From Nocardia sienata NBRC 100364 (lineage in GTDB: Bacteria; Actinomycetota; Actinomycetes; Mycobacteriales; Mycobacteriaceae): a stretch of 64,000 nucleotides of DNA. Of this stretch, positions 24,294 through 34,800 are shown piece after piece. Each line of letters begins with the position of its first letter. Position 1 is the stretch's first letter. Position numbers and translations under genes: made by a program. The stretch lies in NCBI RefSeq assembly GCF_001613205.1, contig NZ_BDBX01000050.1:1-64000 (forward strand). Reading direction: 5' to 3'. The notes under the pieces were generated by a model. It worked only from the letters and a program-made list of their open reading frames with translations. It had not been told where the DNA came from and made no database searches.

Positions 24294-25219
24294 CACGCCG
24301 CAACGAAGCGGATGCCCGGGAGGTACGTACGGTCGCCGTGGTGACCAACCCCGCTTCCGGGCAGGGTAGGGCGCGTGAGTCCGCTCGGACCGTCGTCGAG
24401 CGGTTGCGCGCGGACGGCGCGGAGGTCGTCGAGATCCACGCCCCCTCCGCCGCGCGGACCCGTGAACAGGTGCGCGAGGTGGTGACCGGCGGCGCGCCCG
24501 ACGCGGTCGTCTGTGTGGGCGGTGACGGCCTGGTGAACACGATCCTGGATCCGCTGGCCCGGTCCGGCGTTCCGCTGGCCCTGGTTCCGGCGGGCACGGG
24601 CAACGACCTGGCACGCGAACTGGGCATTGCCGACGAGCCCGCCCGCGCCGCGGAACTGGTCCGATCCGGGCGGGTGCGCGCCATCGACCTGGGCCGGCTG
24701 GAACCCGCCGGACACGACCCGATGTGGTTCGCCACCGTCGCGTGCACCGGCTTCGACGCGCGGGTCACGCTGCGTGCCAACCGGATGCGCTACCCGCGCG
24801 GCCGCTCGCGCTACACCGTCGCCGCGGTCGCCGAGATCGCGCACGGTATCGCGGTGCCCTACCGGATCGAACTGGGCGGTTCGCCGGCGGAGGCGATCAC
24901 CACGGAGGCATTGCTGGTCGCGGTGGGTAACACCACCACCTATGGCGGCGGCATGCTCATCTGCCCGGACGCCCGGTGCGACGACGGTCTGCTCGATGTG
25001 ACCGTGGTCGGCAAGGTTTCGCATCTCGAGATGCTGCGGATCCTGCCCGCGCTCTCGGCGGGCCGGCGCATCGATCATCCCGCGGTGAGCCAGTATCGGA
25101 CCGAAATACTGAGTTTGCGCGCTCCCGGCGCCCCGGCCACCGCCGACGGTGAACCCGCGGGCCGGCTGCCGCTCACCGTGCGCGTCGAGCCCGGGGCGCT
25201 CACCGTACTGACCCCTTGA
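24290..25219 (+). CDS. dagK: Diacylglycerol kinase family lipid kinase
   Basis: This 309-residue soluble lipid kinase is of the DagK/YegS type. It has the N-terminal VVTNPASGQGRA, the nucleotide-binding VCVGGDGLVNTIL and the PAGTGNDLARELGI motif (GGDG and GTGND are the hallmarks). The C-terminal part is the beta-sandwich with GGGMLICPDARCDDGLLDVTVV. In mycobacteria the equivalent protein (Rv2252) phosphorylates diacylglycerol and feeds phosphatidylinositol mannoside synthesis. The start overlaps the flavoprotein stop by 4 nt, so translation is coupled. Confidence 0.93.
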   Translation: MTRRNEADAREVRTVAVVTNPASGQGRARESARTVVERLRADGAEVVEIHAPSAARTREQVREVVTGGAPDAVVCVGGDGLVNTILDPLARSGVPLALVPAGTGNDLARELGIADEPARAAELVRSGRVRAIDLGRLEPAGHDPMWFATVACTGFDARVTLRANRMRYPRGRSRYTVAAVAEIAHGIAVPYRIELGGSPAEAITTEALLVAVGNTTTYGGGMLICPDARCDDGLLDVTVVGKVSHLEMLRILPALSAGRRIDHPAVSQYRTEILSLRAPGAPATADGEPAGRLPLTVRVEPGALTVLTP

Positions 25220-25228
25220 CGGCGGTGG

Positions 25229-25951
25229 TCAGGCGGCGAACCGGACCCGCAACCGGTCCACGCCCGTCCGGTCGACCACCACGACCGAGGCGGGCGCGGG
25301 CCGGGGAGCGGTTCCGGCCGCCAGCCGCTCCAGCATCCGTCTCCAGCGCCACACGTGCCAGCGGAACGACAGCAGCCCGACCCGCCGCCCCCGCGCATAC
25401 TGCCCGGCACGGGCGACCGTCGCCGGCACATCCAGCAACACCATGTGCAGTTCGCGGCCGTGCCGGACGGCCCAGCGGGTCAGCATCCGGCGCGTGAAAC
25501 CGACGGTGCCGCAATCGTGGATCACCACGGGACCGCGGTGATCGCGCAGCGCGACCCAGATGCGGCCGAAATGCACCACGTGTACCACCGGCCGCCACAG
25601 CGGGTAGGGCAGCCAGGCCAGCCGGCGCCGCCACGCGTTGCGGGCATGGATGGAATCGAGCACCACCGACTGGTCGGGACCGGGTATCGCGTGCTCGGCG
25701 TCGGGGTCGGAACCGAACAGCCGGCGCAACGCGGTGCTCTTGCCCGCACCGGGGATTCCGGCGAACAACACGGCCGCGCTCGCCGGGTATCGGAGCTCCC
25801 GCGTCGGCCGGCCCCGTAGGTCGTCGACGGCGCGGGGCCGGACGATTTCCGAATCCGATTCGGGGAAGATGGATTCCGCGGGGTTGAACGGTAACGAGTC
25901 GAGCGGGGGGTTCACCCCGTCCAGGGTCCCCAGTCGAACCGATTTCGGCAA
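25229..25951 (-). CDS. P-loop ATPase/kinase of unknown substrate
   Basis: A protein of about 240 residues with a Walker A motif, LFAGIPGAGKST, in the style of AAA_33/zeta-toxin-type predicted kinases. VVIHDCGT and HMVLLDVPATVARAG follow as later core strands. Arg-rich basic helices mark the C-terminal half. The substrate is unknown. No ATG fits: TTG 25951 with GGAGA 6 nt upstream is preferred over the earlier TTG at 26044. It converges on dagK with 9 nt between the stops and is divergent from valS. Confidence 0.75.
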   Translation of the reverse strand: MPKSVRLGTLDGVNPPLDSLPFNPAESIFPESDSEIVRPRAVDDLRGRPTRELRYPASAAVLFAGIPGAGKSTALRRLFGSDPDAEHAIPGPDQSVVLDSIHARNAWRRRLAWLPYPLWRPVVHVVHFGRIWVALRDHRGPVVIHDCGTVGFTRRMLTRWAVRHGRELHMVLLDVPATVARAGQYARGRRVGLLSFRWHVWRWRRMLERLAAGTAPRPAPASVVVVDRTGVDRLRVRFAA

Positions 25952-26023
25952 GAATGTCTCCTTTGTCCGCTCGAGGTCACAGCTTTCGGCCGGGGCCGCA
26001 CACCGCGGCGCGCCGGGCGCCGG

Positions 26024-26054
26024 GCTGAGAATTCCGGTGCTCAAGCTGAGAATT
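26024..26054. repeat. Direct repeat of 10 bp, 21-bp period
   Basis: GCTGAGAATT occurs at 26024-26033 and again at 26045-26054, two helical turns apart. It lies in the AT-richer divergent region between the P-loop kinase gene and valS. Such phasing fits a protein binding twice on one face of the DNA. Confidence 0.5.
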
Positions 26055-26105
26055 GTTTATGGATTAGGAGCACAGGCCGGGATCGGCGGTAGTCTTACTG
26101 CTGTA

Positions 26106-26146
26106 GGCGGAGTCTTCGGTGTCCCTCATCCACCGAAGGCTCCGCC
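26106..26146 (+). promoter_or_regulatory. Long stem-loop in the valS leader
   Basis: Positions 26106-26121 pair with 26131-26146 over 16 bp, with a single G-U wobble and a 9-nt loop. It lies about 140 nt upstream of the valS start. It may be an attenuator or leader structure. No T-box consensus or T-run is visible. Confidence 0.5.
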
Positions 26147-26288
26147 TCGGCTATGTCCACCACCTTTCCCGAGGTCCGGTGCGGTGGCCCGCCCCCTCGC
26201 TCCCGTCTGCCGTCGATCGCACCGTTGCAGACGGTCGGGCCGCACCCCGCGACACCGGCGGTGCCGCCCTAGACACTAGAATCGCGGC

Positions 26289-28967
26289 GTGACCAGCGCA
26301 GCCCCTGACAACACGCGTAATCGTGCCGATGCCCTCCCCAAGAGCTGGAATCCCGGCGAGGTGGAGGCCGACCTGTACGAGCGCTGGGTAGCCGCCGGTT
26401 ACTTCCGGGCCGACCCGCACAGTTCCGCGCCCGCGTACTCGATCGTGCTGCCGCCGCCCAATGTGACGGGCACTCTGCACATGGGTCATGCGCTCGACCA
26501 CACGCTCATGGACACCTTGGCGCGTCGTAAGCGGATGCAGGGTTATGAGGTGCTGTGGCTGCCCGGGATGGATCATGCCGGTATCGCCACCCAGACGGTG
26601 GTGGAGAAGCAGCTCGCCGCGGACGGGAAGACAAAAGAGGATTTCGGACGCGAACTGTTCGTGCAGAAGGTCTGGGACTGGAAGCGGGAATCCGGCGGCG
26701 CGATCCAATGGCAGATGCGGGCGCTCGGCGACAGCGTGGACTGGTCGCGGGACCGGTTCACCATGGACGAGGGCCTGTCGCGCGCGGTCCAGACGATCTT
26801 CAAGCGCCTCTACGACGCGGGTCTGATCTACCGAGCCGAGCGGCTGGTGAACTGGTCGCCGGAACTGCGTACCGCCATCTCCGATATCGAGGTCAAGTAC
26901 GAGGATGTCGAGGGCGAACTGGTGTCGCTGCGATACGGCTCGCTCGACGATGCCGAACCGCATGTCGTGGTCGCCACCACCCGGGTGGAGACCATGCTCG
27001 GTGACACCGCCGTCGCGGTGCACCCGGAGGACCCCCGGTACCGCGAGCTGATCGGTACCACCCTCGAACATCCGATCACCGGGCGGCAGATACCGATCAT
27101 CGCCGACGACTACGTGGATCCCGAATTCGGTTCCGGCGCGGTGAAGATCACGCCCGCCCATGACCCGAACGACTTCGAGATGGGCCTGCGGCACAACCTG
27201 CCGATGCCCACGATCATGGACGAACGCGGCCGGATCGCCGATACCGGTACCGAATTCGACGGGATGGACCGCTTCGAGGCGCGGGTGAAGATCCGCGAGC
27301 GCTTGGCCTCCGAGGGCCGGATCGTCGCCGAGAAACGACCCTACCTGCACAGCGTCGGGCATTCCGAGCGCAGCGGCGAGGCGATCGAGCCGCGGCTGTC
27401 CATGCAGTGGTGGGTGAAGGTCGAATCGCTGGCCAAGGCGGCCGGCGACGCGGTCCGCAACGGCGATACCGTCATCCACCCGGCGAGCCAGGAACCGCGC
27501 TGGTTCGACTGGGTCGACGATATGCACGACTGGTGTATCTCGCGGCAGCTGTGGTGGGGCCACCGCATTCCCATCTGGTACGGGCCCGAGGGCGAAATCG
27601 TGTGCGTCGGCCCCGACGAGCAGGCCCCCGAGGGGTGGGTGCAGGATCCCGACGTCCTGGACACCTGGTTCTCCTCCGGGCTGTGGCCGTTCTCCACGAT
27701 GGGCTGGCCGGACGCGACTCCGGAGCTGGCGAAGTTCTATCCCACCAGCGTGCTGGTCACCGGGTACGACATCCTGTTCTTCTGGGTGGCCCGGATGATG
27801 ATGTTCGGCACCTTCGTCGCCGACGACGCCGCGGTGTCCACCGGTAAGGGCGGGGCCTATCAGGTGCCGTTCGAGGATGTGTTCCTGCACGGTCTGATCC
27901 GCGACCAGTTCGGCAAGAAGATGTCGAAGTCCCGCGGCAACGGGATCGACCCGCTGGACTGGATCAAGAACTACGGCGCGGACGCGCTGCGCTTCACGCT
28001 GGCTCGCGGCGCTCAACCCGGTGGTGACCTCTCGGTCGGTGAACCGCACGCCCTGGCTTCGCGCAGCTTCGTCACCAAGCTGTTCAACGCGACGAAGTTC
28101 GCGCTCATGAACGGTGCCCGCCCGGGTACGGTGCCGGCACGGGAGACGCTGACCGACGCCGACCGCTGGATCGTGGACCGGCTCGACGAGGTGCTCGCCG
28201 AGGTCGACGCCGCGTTCGACGCCTACGAGTTCGGTAAGGCCTGCGAGGCGCTCTACCACTTCGCGTGGGACGAACTCTGCGACTGGTATCTCGAACTGTC
28301 CAAGGTCCAGTTCGCCGAGAGCGAGGAGCGGGCCGAATCCACCCGGGTCGTGCTCGGGTCGGTGCTGGACGCGGTGCTGCGGCTGCTGCACCCGGTGATC
28401 CCGTTCGTCACCGAATCGCTGTGGCAGGCGCTGACCGGCGCGGAGTCGGTGGTCGTGGCGGCCTGGCCGCAGCGCACCGGCACGCCCACCGATACCGGGG
28501 CGGCGCGGCGGATCGCCGACCTGCAGCGACTGGTCACCGAGATCCGCCGGTTCCGCAGTGATCAGGGGCTCAACGACAAGCAGAAGGTCGCGGCACGGGT
28601 GCTCGGCCTGGACGCGGCAGGTCTGGCGCATCTGTATCCGGAGGTGAGCACTCTGGGCCGGCTCACCGAGCCCGGTGTGGATTTCGCGGCGACCGCTTCG
28701 GTGGAGGTGCGGCTGGGCGGTACCACGGTCACCGTCGAGGTCGACACCTCGGGCACCGTGGACCTCGCGGCCGAGCGGCGTCGCCTGGAGAAGGACCTGG
28801 CGGTCGCGCAGAAGGAACTGGCGGGAACCGAGGCCAAACTCGGTAACGAGGCTTTCCTGGCCAAGGCCCCGGAAGCGGTGGTGGACAAGATCCGGGCCCG
28901 GCGCGAGGTCGCCGCGGCAGAGGTGGAGCGGATCGGGGCCCGCCTGGCCGAGCTGAGCGGCAAGTGA
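26289..28967 (+). CDS. valS: Valyl-tRNA synthetase
   Basis: ValS charges tRNA-Val. The 892-residue product is a class I synthetase with the HIGH-type motif HMGH at residues 64-67 (context PPPNVTGTLHMGHALDHT) and GYEVLWLPGMDHAGIATQ. It has a CP1 editing domain in the middle, KKMSKSRGN near residue 543, the anticodon-binding domain and a C-terminal coiled coil (AERRRLEKDLAVAQKELAG). GTG 26289 is the start. Its stop overlaps the folC start by 4 nt (GTGA). A long stem-loop in the leader may control it. Confidence 0.97.
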   Translation: MTSAAPDNTRNRADALPKSWNPGEVEADLYERWVAAGYFRADPHSSAPAYSIVLPPPNVTGTLHMGHALDHTLMDTLARRKRMQGYEVLWLPGMDHAGIATQTVVEKQLAADGKTKEDFGRELFVQKVWDWKRESGGAIQWQMRALGDSVDWSRDRFTMDEGLSRAVQTIFKRLYDAGLIYRAERLVNWSPELRTAISDIEVKYEDVEGELVSLRYGSLDDAEPHVVVATTRVETMLGDTAVAVHPEDPRYRELIGTTLEHPITGRQIPIIADDYVDPEFGSGAVKITPAHDPNDFEMGLRHNLPMPTIMDERGRIADTGTEFDGMDRFEARVKIRERLASEGRIVAEKRPYLHSVGHSERSGEAIEPRLSMQWWVKVESLAKAAGDAVRNGDTVIHPASQEPRWFDWVDDMHDWCISRQLWWGHRIPIWYGPEGEIVCVGPDEQAPEGWVQDPDVLDTWFSSGLWPFSTMGWPDATPELAKFYPTSVLVTGYDILFFWVARMMMFGTFVADDAAVSTGKGGAYQVPFEDVFLHGLIRDQFGKKMSKSRGNGIDPLDWIKNYGADALRFTLARGAQPGGDLSVGEPHALASRSFVTKLFNATKFALMNGARPGTVPARETLTDADRWIVDRLDEVLAEVDAAFDAYEFGKACEALYHFAWDELCDWYLELSKVQFAESEERAESTRVVLGSVLDAVLRLLHPVIPFVTESLWQALTGAESVVVAAWPQRTGTPTDTGAARRIADLQRLVTEIRRFRSDQGLNDKQKVAARVLGLDAAGLAHLYPEVSTLGRLTEPGVDFAATASVEVRLGGTTVTVEVDTSGTVDLAAERRRLEKDLAVAQKELAGTEAKLGNEAFLAKAPEAVVDKIRARREVAAAEVERIGARLAELSGK

Positions 28968-30424
28968 GCGCCCACGGCGACGACGGCGAGCCGGAGCCCC
29001 GGGACGGGGGCTCGCGCCTGGGTACCGGGCCGTCACCGGTGGATCTGGCGGAGATGGCGCTGGTCGAGGCGGAACTCGACCAGCGCTGGCCGGAAACCAA
29101 GATCGAACCCTCGCTCACCCGGATCGCCACGCTGATGGATGTGCTGGGTTCGCCGCAGCGCGGGTTCCCGGCGATCCATGTCGCGGGCACCAACGGTAAG
29201 ACGTCGGTGACCCGGATGATCGATTCCCTGCTCACCGCCCTGCACCGCCGGACCGGCCGACTCACCAGCCCACATCTGCAGTTGGCCACCGAGCGGATCA
29301 GCATCGACAACCGGCCGATCTCCCCGGCCCGCTATGTCGAGCTGTACCGGGAGATGCAGCCCTATATCGAGATGATCGACGCCCAGTCGGCGACCGCGGG
29401 CGGCCCGGCCATGAGCAAATTCGAGGTGCTCACCGCCATGGCCTACGCGGCGTTCGCCGAGGCGCCGGTCGACGTCGCGGTCGTGGAGACCGGTATGGGC
29501 GGCAGCTGGGACGCCACCAATGTGATCGACGCGCAGGTCGCGGTGATCACCCCCATCGGCCTCGACCACACCGACTACCTGGGTCCGGACCTGACCTCCA
29601 TCGCCAAGGAGAAGGCCGGGATCATCAAACGCGCCCCGGAGTCGCTGGTCCCCACCGATACGGTCGCGATCATCGCCGAACAGGATCCCGAGGCGCTGGA
29701 GGTACTGCTGCGCCGGGCGGTGGAAACCGACGCCGCGGTGGCACGGGCCGGTTCGGAATTCCAGGTGCTGAGCCGGCGGATCGCCGTGGGCGGGCAGCAG
29801 CTGGAACTGCAGGGGCTCGGCGGGGTCTACGACGAGATCTTCCTGCCCTTGCACGGCGAGCACCAGGCCCACAACGCGGCGCTCGCGCTGGCCGCGGTAG
29901 AGGCGTTCTTCGGTGCCGGCGCGCAGCGGCAACTGGACATCGACGCGGTCCGCGCCGGTTTCGCCGGGGTCACCAGCCCCGGCCGCCTCGAGCGGATGCG
30001 CAACGCGCCCACCCTGTTCATCGATGCCGCGCACAACCCGGCCGGTGCGACCGCGCTGGCCGCCACCCTGACCTCCGAGTTCGATTTCCGCAAGCTGGTC
30101 GGGGTGGTCGCGGTGCTGGCCGACAAGGACGTCGGCGGTATCCTCACCGCGCTGGAACCGGTTTTCGACGAAATCGTGGTGACCACCAACGGGTCCCCCC
30201 GGGCGCTGCCGGTGGATCAGCTCGCCGATCTGGCGGTCCAGCGGTTCGGCGACGAGCGGGTGGTCACCGCGGACTCGCTGCCGGACGCGCTCGAAACCGC
30301 CGTCGCGCTCGCGGAGGAGGTCGGGGCGTCCGGTGAGATGGTCTCCGGCGCGGGTGTGGTGGTCACCGGGTCGGTGGTCACCGCCGGTGCGGCGCGCGCC
30401 CTGTTCGGGAAGGATCCGGCGTAA
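28964..30424 (+). CDS. folC: Dihydrofolate synthase / folylpolyglutamate synthase
   Basis: FolC adds glutamate to dihydropteroate and to folates. The 486-residue Mur-ligase-like protein shows the P-loop HVAGTNGKTSVTRM, the SPHLQLATERI segment, VVETGMGGSWDATN, GLDHTDYLG and, in the C-terminal domain, LFIDAAHNPAGATALA. The start GTG 28964 overlaps valS by 4 nt; the first ~25 residues are a polar extension. The next gene begins 37 nt after the stop, so valS, folC and the DUF4233 gene form one operon. Confidence 0.96.
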   Translation: MSAHGDDGEPEPRDGGSRLGTGPSPVDLAEMALVEAELDQRWPETKIEPSLTRIATLMDVLGSPQRGFPAIHVAGTNGKTSVTRMIDSLLTALHRRTGRLTSPHLQLATERISIDNRPISPARYVELYREMQPYIEMIDAQSATAGGPAMSKFEVLTAMAYAAFAEAPVDVAVVETGMGGSWDATNVIDAQVAVITPIGLDHTDYLGPDLTSIAKEKAGIIKRAPESLVPTDTVAIIAEQDPEALEVLLRRAVETDAAVARAGSEFQVLSRRIAVGGQQLELQGLGGVYDEIFLPLHGEHQAHNAALALAAVEAFFGAGAQRQLDIDAVRAGFAGVTSPGRLERMRNAPTLFIDAAHNPAGATALAATLTSEFDFRKLVGVVAVLADKDVGGILTALEPVFDEIVVTTNGSPRALPVDQLADLAVQRFGDERVVTADSLPDALETAVALAEEVGASGEMVSGAGVVVTGSVVTAGAARALFGKDPA

Positions 30425-30461
30425 TGCCGAGGACCGGCCCCCGCCGACGACGAGGAACAGC

Positions 30462-30881
30462 ATGAGTGAGCCCGAAGCGCCGAAGCCCGAGGCGAGGACC
30501 CCGGCTCCGCCCGATCCCTGGAAGGGTTTGCGTGGGGTGATGGCGGGCGCCCTGGTACTCGAGGCGATCACGGTGCTGCTGGCGCTGCCGGTGGTCGCCG
30601 ATATCGCCGGTGGTGTCACCTGGGTATCGGGTACCTATCTGGTGGTACTGGCCCTGGTGATGATCGCCGGTGCGGGTCTACAGCGCCGTTCCTGGGCGGT
30701 CCCGTTCAACCTGGGGTTGCAGGTGCTGGTGCTGATCGGCGGGGTCTTCCATCTGTCGATCGCGGTCATCGGCGTGATCTTCCTCGCGGTCTGGGCCTTC
30801 ATCCTGCTGCTGCGCTCGGATGTGAAGCGGCGGATGGACGAGGGGACATTGCCGAGCCAGCGCACGTCCGGCGGTTCCTGA
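30462..30881 (+). CDS. DUF4233 membrane protein
   Basis: This 139-residue integral membrane protein has a Pro-rich cytosolic N-terminus (about 25 residues) and four hydrophobic helices (ALVLEAITVLLALPVV, TYLVVLALVMIAGAG, PFNLGLQVLVLIGGVF, AVIGVIFLAVWAFILLL), closing with a basic tail. It matches the small actinobacterial family DUF4233, which sits between folC and ndk in many Mycobacteriales. Its function is not known. ATG 30462 is preceded by AGGA at 6 nt. Confidence 0.88.
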   Translation: MSEPEAPKPEARTPAPPDPWKGLRGVMAGALVLEAITVLLALPVVADIAGGVTWVSGTYLVVLALVMIAGAGLQRRSWAVPFNLGLQVLVLIGGVFHLSIAVIGVIFLAVWAFILLLRSDVKRRMDEGTLPSQRTSGGS

Positions 30882-31014
30882 CCGAGTCGGCCGGGCCGTG
30901 TACCGATCGTCTGTCCATGTCGGGTCCGACCTGGTGGGCGTATCGCTACCTGCGGGTAGGCCGGAGGTGGACTGCGGTTGGGCCGCGTCCGGCGGCGCCC
31001 ATTAGGCTGACCGC

Positions 31015-31431
31015 GTGACAGAGCAGACGTTGATTCTGATCAAACCGGACGGTGTGGCCCGCGGCTACGTCGGCGAAGTACTGAACCGGATCGAGCGCAA
31101 GGGTCTCACCATCGCGGCCCTCGAGCTCAAACAGGTGACCGAGGAAGTGGCCGCCGCCCACTACGCCGAGCACGCGGAGAAGCCGTTCTACGGCTCGCTG
31201 ATCGAGTTCATCACCTCGGGCCCGGTCGTCGCGGCCGTCCTGGAGGGCCCGCGCGCCATCGCCGCCTTCCGGCAGCTGGCCGGCGGGACCGACCCGGTCG
31301 AGAAGGCCGCGCCCGGCAGTATCCGTGGCGATCTGGGCCTCGAGACCCAGTACAACCTGGTCCACGGATCGGACTCGCCCGACTCGGCGAAGCGCGAAAT
31401 CGCCCTCTGGTTCCCCGAATTCCCCCTCTGA
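31015..31431 (+). CDS. ndk: Nucleoside diphosphate kinase
   Basis: Ndk balances nucleoside triphosphate pools through a phosphohistidine. The 138-residue product is a complete NDK. It has LILIKPDGVARG with the nucleotide-contacting Lys, FYGSLIEFITSGPVVAAVLEG, the GTDP and IRGDLG segments, and the catalytic His in NLVHGSDS, ending with the WFPE motif. The start is GTG 31015. It is monocistronic or at the end of the valS operon (134 nt after DUF4233). A diverged NDK-like protein is encoded at 52925-53851. Confidence 0.97.
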   Translation: MTEQTLILIKPDGVARGYVGEVLNRIERKGLTIAALELKQVTEEVAAAHYAEHAEKPFYGSLIEFITSGPVVAAVLEGPRAIAAFRQLAGGTDPVEKAAPGSIRGDLGLETQYNLVHGSDSPDSAKREIALWFPEFPL

Positions 31432-31836
31432 TCACTGTCCGGTGACGGGCTGACCGGACCCGTGCGAGTGCCTCGCGCAGCGCCATGGCGAACACCTGGC
31501 GCACGGTGTGGGATACTGGTACATGGTTGCGCTCCACAGTGGGCACGACCGGATGACACACTGCGGAACGATGCCGCCATCGCTGCCGCGGACGTACAGC
31601 CGGATTCATGGGCTGCGTCTGCCCGGCGCGCTGGACGAGCGCTCGGACCGCGGAGTTCAGCCATATGCCAGGCGCCGCGTGGCCAGTTAGCCCGACCGAC
31701 GTTCGATAGTGGAGATAACCGGGCACGCGGGGCGAGACAATTGACCTCGCGCCAACCGCGCGAGGCGGACGGAAAGCGTCCCCGCGACGGCCGCGTCACT
31801 CGATGAGGAACGCGCCCGGGGGCCCGAGGAGACTTC
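31432..31836 (+). other. ndk-rne intergenic region / long rne leader
   Basis: About 405 nt without a gene. It opens with the hairpin annotated at 31437-31459. A GATACT hexamer at 31512-31517 could be a -10 element but lacks a good -35. rne leaders are often long because RNase E controls its own mRNA. I see no conserved structure that proves this here. Confidence 0.4.
31437..31459 (+). terminator. Hairpin after ndk
   Basis: GTCCGGT (31437-31443) and ACCGGAC (31453-31459) form a perfect 7-bp stem with a 9-nt loop. It starts 6 nt past the ndk stop. No T-run is present. Confidence 0.45.
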
Positions 31837-34800
31837 GTGGCCGATCAAGAGCCGCTGGACACAACATCACAGGACGACGATCACTTGCCGGAGCGAATCC
31901 GAGTACATGCCCTGGCCAAACGGCTCGGTGTGACCAGTAAGCGCATCCTGGCCAAACTCAGCGAACTCGGGACCGAGGCCCGTAGCCCGCAATCGAGCGT
32001 GGACCGGGCCGTCGCGGAGTCGGTGCGCGAATCACTGACCGCTCCGCCCGCACTCGCCCCGGCCGAGCCCGGGCTGTTCGAGCCCACCGGCACCTCGGCG
32101 GGTCCGGTCGGCACCGGGGACGCCGCGGCCCCGCCGGCGACCGAGGTCGCCGCGGCTGCTCCGGCCGAGCCGCGGCCGGCCGCCGCCGCGCAGCCGGGTA
32201 CCGGCTCCGGGCAAATCCCTGGCATCGGCGCCGAACCGGTTGCGGCCGGTGCCGCCGAGCAGACGCCCCAACCAACGGCCGAACCCGGCGCCGGAGCGCA
32301 ACCGGCGACTGCCGCCGATTCCGGGAATCCCGCCACCGAAGCTGGCTCGTCCGCCGACGAGACCGATACGACGGAGTTGTCGGCCTCGGCCGAGATCTCC
32401 GCAGCCGCGGGCGACGCCGCCGCGAGTGGCACCCCGGCCGCGCCGGTGACCCCGCCGCCCGCATTCACAGCCGTGGTCGGTCTGTTCGCCAGCCCGGTGC
32501 CCGAGGAGCCCGCCTCGGCCGAACCGATCGTGTTCGAATCAGCGGTCGTCGCGGCCCCGCTGTTTCTCTCCCCGGACGCCGCGGCGGCCGAACAACCGCG
32601 CCGCCGCCGTAAACCCGAACCCGAACCCGAACCCGAACCCGACTCCGGCGCCGAGGCCGATTCGGACGCCGAGACCGGCGCCGATTCCGAGGACCGCTCC
32701 GAGCAGGGCGACTCCGACGACCAGCCGCGGCGCCGCCGTCGCGGCCGGCGCGGACGCGGACGCGGACGGGGCGAGCAGGCCACCGATTCCGAGGACGTCG
32801 ATTCCGAGGACGACGCGGGTGCCGACGCCGAGCAGGCCACCGATACCGACGACAGGACCGCCGAGCCCGGCGAGACCGACGAGTCCGAGGCCGACGAGTC
32901 CGGCGATGGGGGCGAGGACTCGGAGAGCGGGTCCAGCCGCCGTCGCCGGCGCCGTCGCCGCCGCAAGGTCGCCGGTGAAGCCGGCGACAGCGAACCGGCC
33001 GATGACGATCCGCCCAATACGGTCGTGCACGAGCGGGAACCGCGGAACAAGACCCGTACCCGCGCCACCGTCGACGAAGTGCAGGGCATCACCGGGTCCA
33101 CCAGGCTCGAGGCCAAACGGCAGCGCCGGCGCGACGGTCGTGAGGCCGGTCGCCGCCGACCGCCGATCCTCACCGAATCGGAGTTCCTGGCCCGGCGGGA
33201 GGCCGTGGACCGGGTGATGGTCGTGCGGGAGAAGGAGTTCCCGGGCCATCCGTCCGCCACCCAGGTGGCCGTGCTCGAGGACAACATCCTGGTCGAGCAT
33301 TTCGTCACCAGCACCGGATCGGCGTCCATGGTGGGCAATGTCTACCTGGGCAAGGTGCAGAACGTGCTGCCCAGCATGGAGGCCGCGTTCGTCGATATCG
33401 GCCGGGGCCGCAACGGCGTGCTATACGCGGGCGAGGTCAATTGGGAGGCCGCCGGGCTCGGCGGTAAGGAACGCAAGATCGAGCAGGCGCTCAAACCCGG
33501 CGACCAGGTGCTGGTCCAGGTGAGCAAGGACCCGGTCGGCCACAAGGGTGCCCGGCTGACCACCCAGATCAGCTTGGCCGGCCGCTTCCTGGTGTACGTG
33601 CCCGGCGGTACCTCCACCGGGATCAGTCGCAAACTGCCCGATACCGAGCGCAAACGGCTCAAGGAGATCCTGCGCGAGATCGTCCCGGCCGACGCCGGCG
33701 TCATCATCCGGACCGCCTCCGAGGGTGTCAGCGAGGCCGAACTCACCCGCGATGTGGAACGCCTGCAGACGGCATGGCGCAAGATCACCGCGGCCGCCGA
33801 CAACGAGTCGAACGCACCGAAAACCCTTTACGAGGAGCCGGACCTGCTCGTCAAGGTTGTGCGCGATCTGTTCAACGAGGACTTCTCGAAGCTGGTGATC
33901 GAGGGCGAGCGCTCCTGGAACACCGTCGAGAACTACATCGGCACCGTCGCACCCGATCTACTCGCCCGGGTCTGTCGGCACGAGAACAACGGCGTCGACG
34001 TCTTCGAGACCTACCGCATCGACGAGCAGCTGGCCAAGGCTCTCGACCGCAAGGTGTGGCTGCCCTCGGGCGGCACCCTCGTGATCGACCGCACCGAGGC
34101 GATGACGGTGATCGACGTCAATACCGGTAAGTTCACCGGCTCCGGCGGCGGCAACCTGGAGGAGACGGTCACCCGGAACAACCTGGAGGCGGCCGAGGAG
34201 ATCGTGCGGCAGATGCGGCTGCGCGATATCGGCGGCATGATCGTGGTCGACTTCATCGATATGGTTCTCGAGTCCAATCGCGACCTGGTGCTGCGCCGTC
34301 TCACCGAGGCCCTGGGCCGGGACCGCACGCGCCACCAGGTCTCCGAGGTGACCTCGCTGGGCCTGGTCCAGATGACTCGTAAGAAGCTCGGTACCGGATT
34401 GGTGGAGGCGTTCTCCAGCACCTGCGAGCATTGCCACGGCCGCGGCATCCTGGTGCACAGCTACCCGGTGGAGCCGTCGGGTTCCGACGAAGGCGGGGCC
34501 GGCCGCGGCCGGGAGTCGGGTTCGCGGCGCCGTCGCAATCGGGACAAGGCCGCCGCGACGCCCCCGGCGCCGCAGCCGTCCACCCCGGAACTGCCGGAAG
34601 AGGACGCGGCGGCCAAGCGGGCGCATCCCGTGGCACTGGCCATGGCCGCCCACCATCCGGACACCGATCAGGGTGAGCCCGCGGAGGCCACGAAGGAATC
34701 GACCGAACAGGCCGCGCCGCAGGCCGGGGAGCCCGCTACCGTGGGTGGACCCGGCGGTTCCGGTGCGGCGCCGGAAGCGGTTGCGGCCGGTACCGGTGAA

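Noticed and set aside
26041..26288. T-box riboswitch before valS
   Set aside because: No T-box sequence or specifier loop could be recognised. Only the stem-loop and the direct repeat are supported.
26151..29036. 961-codon open frame on the minus strand
   Set aside because: It is antisense to valS and the start of folC, both certain.
31512..31517. GATACT as an rne promoter -10
   Set aside because: There is no acceptable -35 at 16-18 nt, so it is mentioned only in the gap entry.
32614..32643. Short tandem repeat considered as a CRISPR remnant
   Set aside because: The units are 6 nt, contiguous, without spacers and inside rne.
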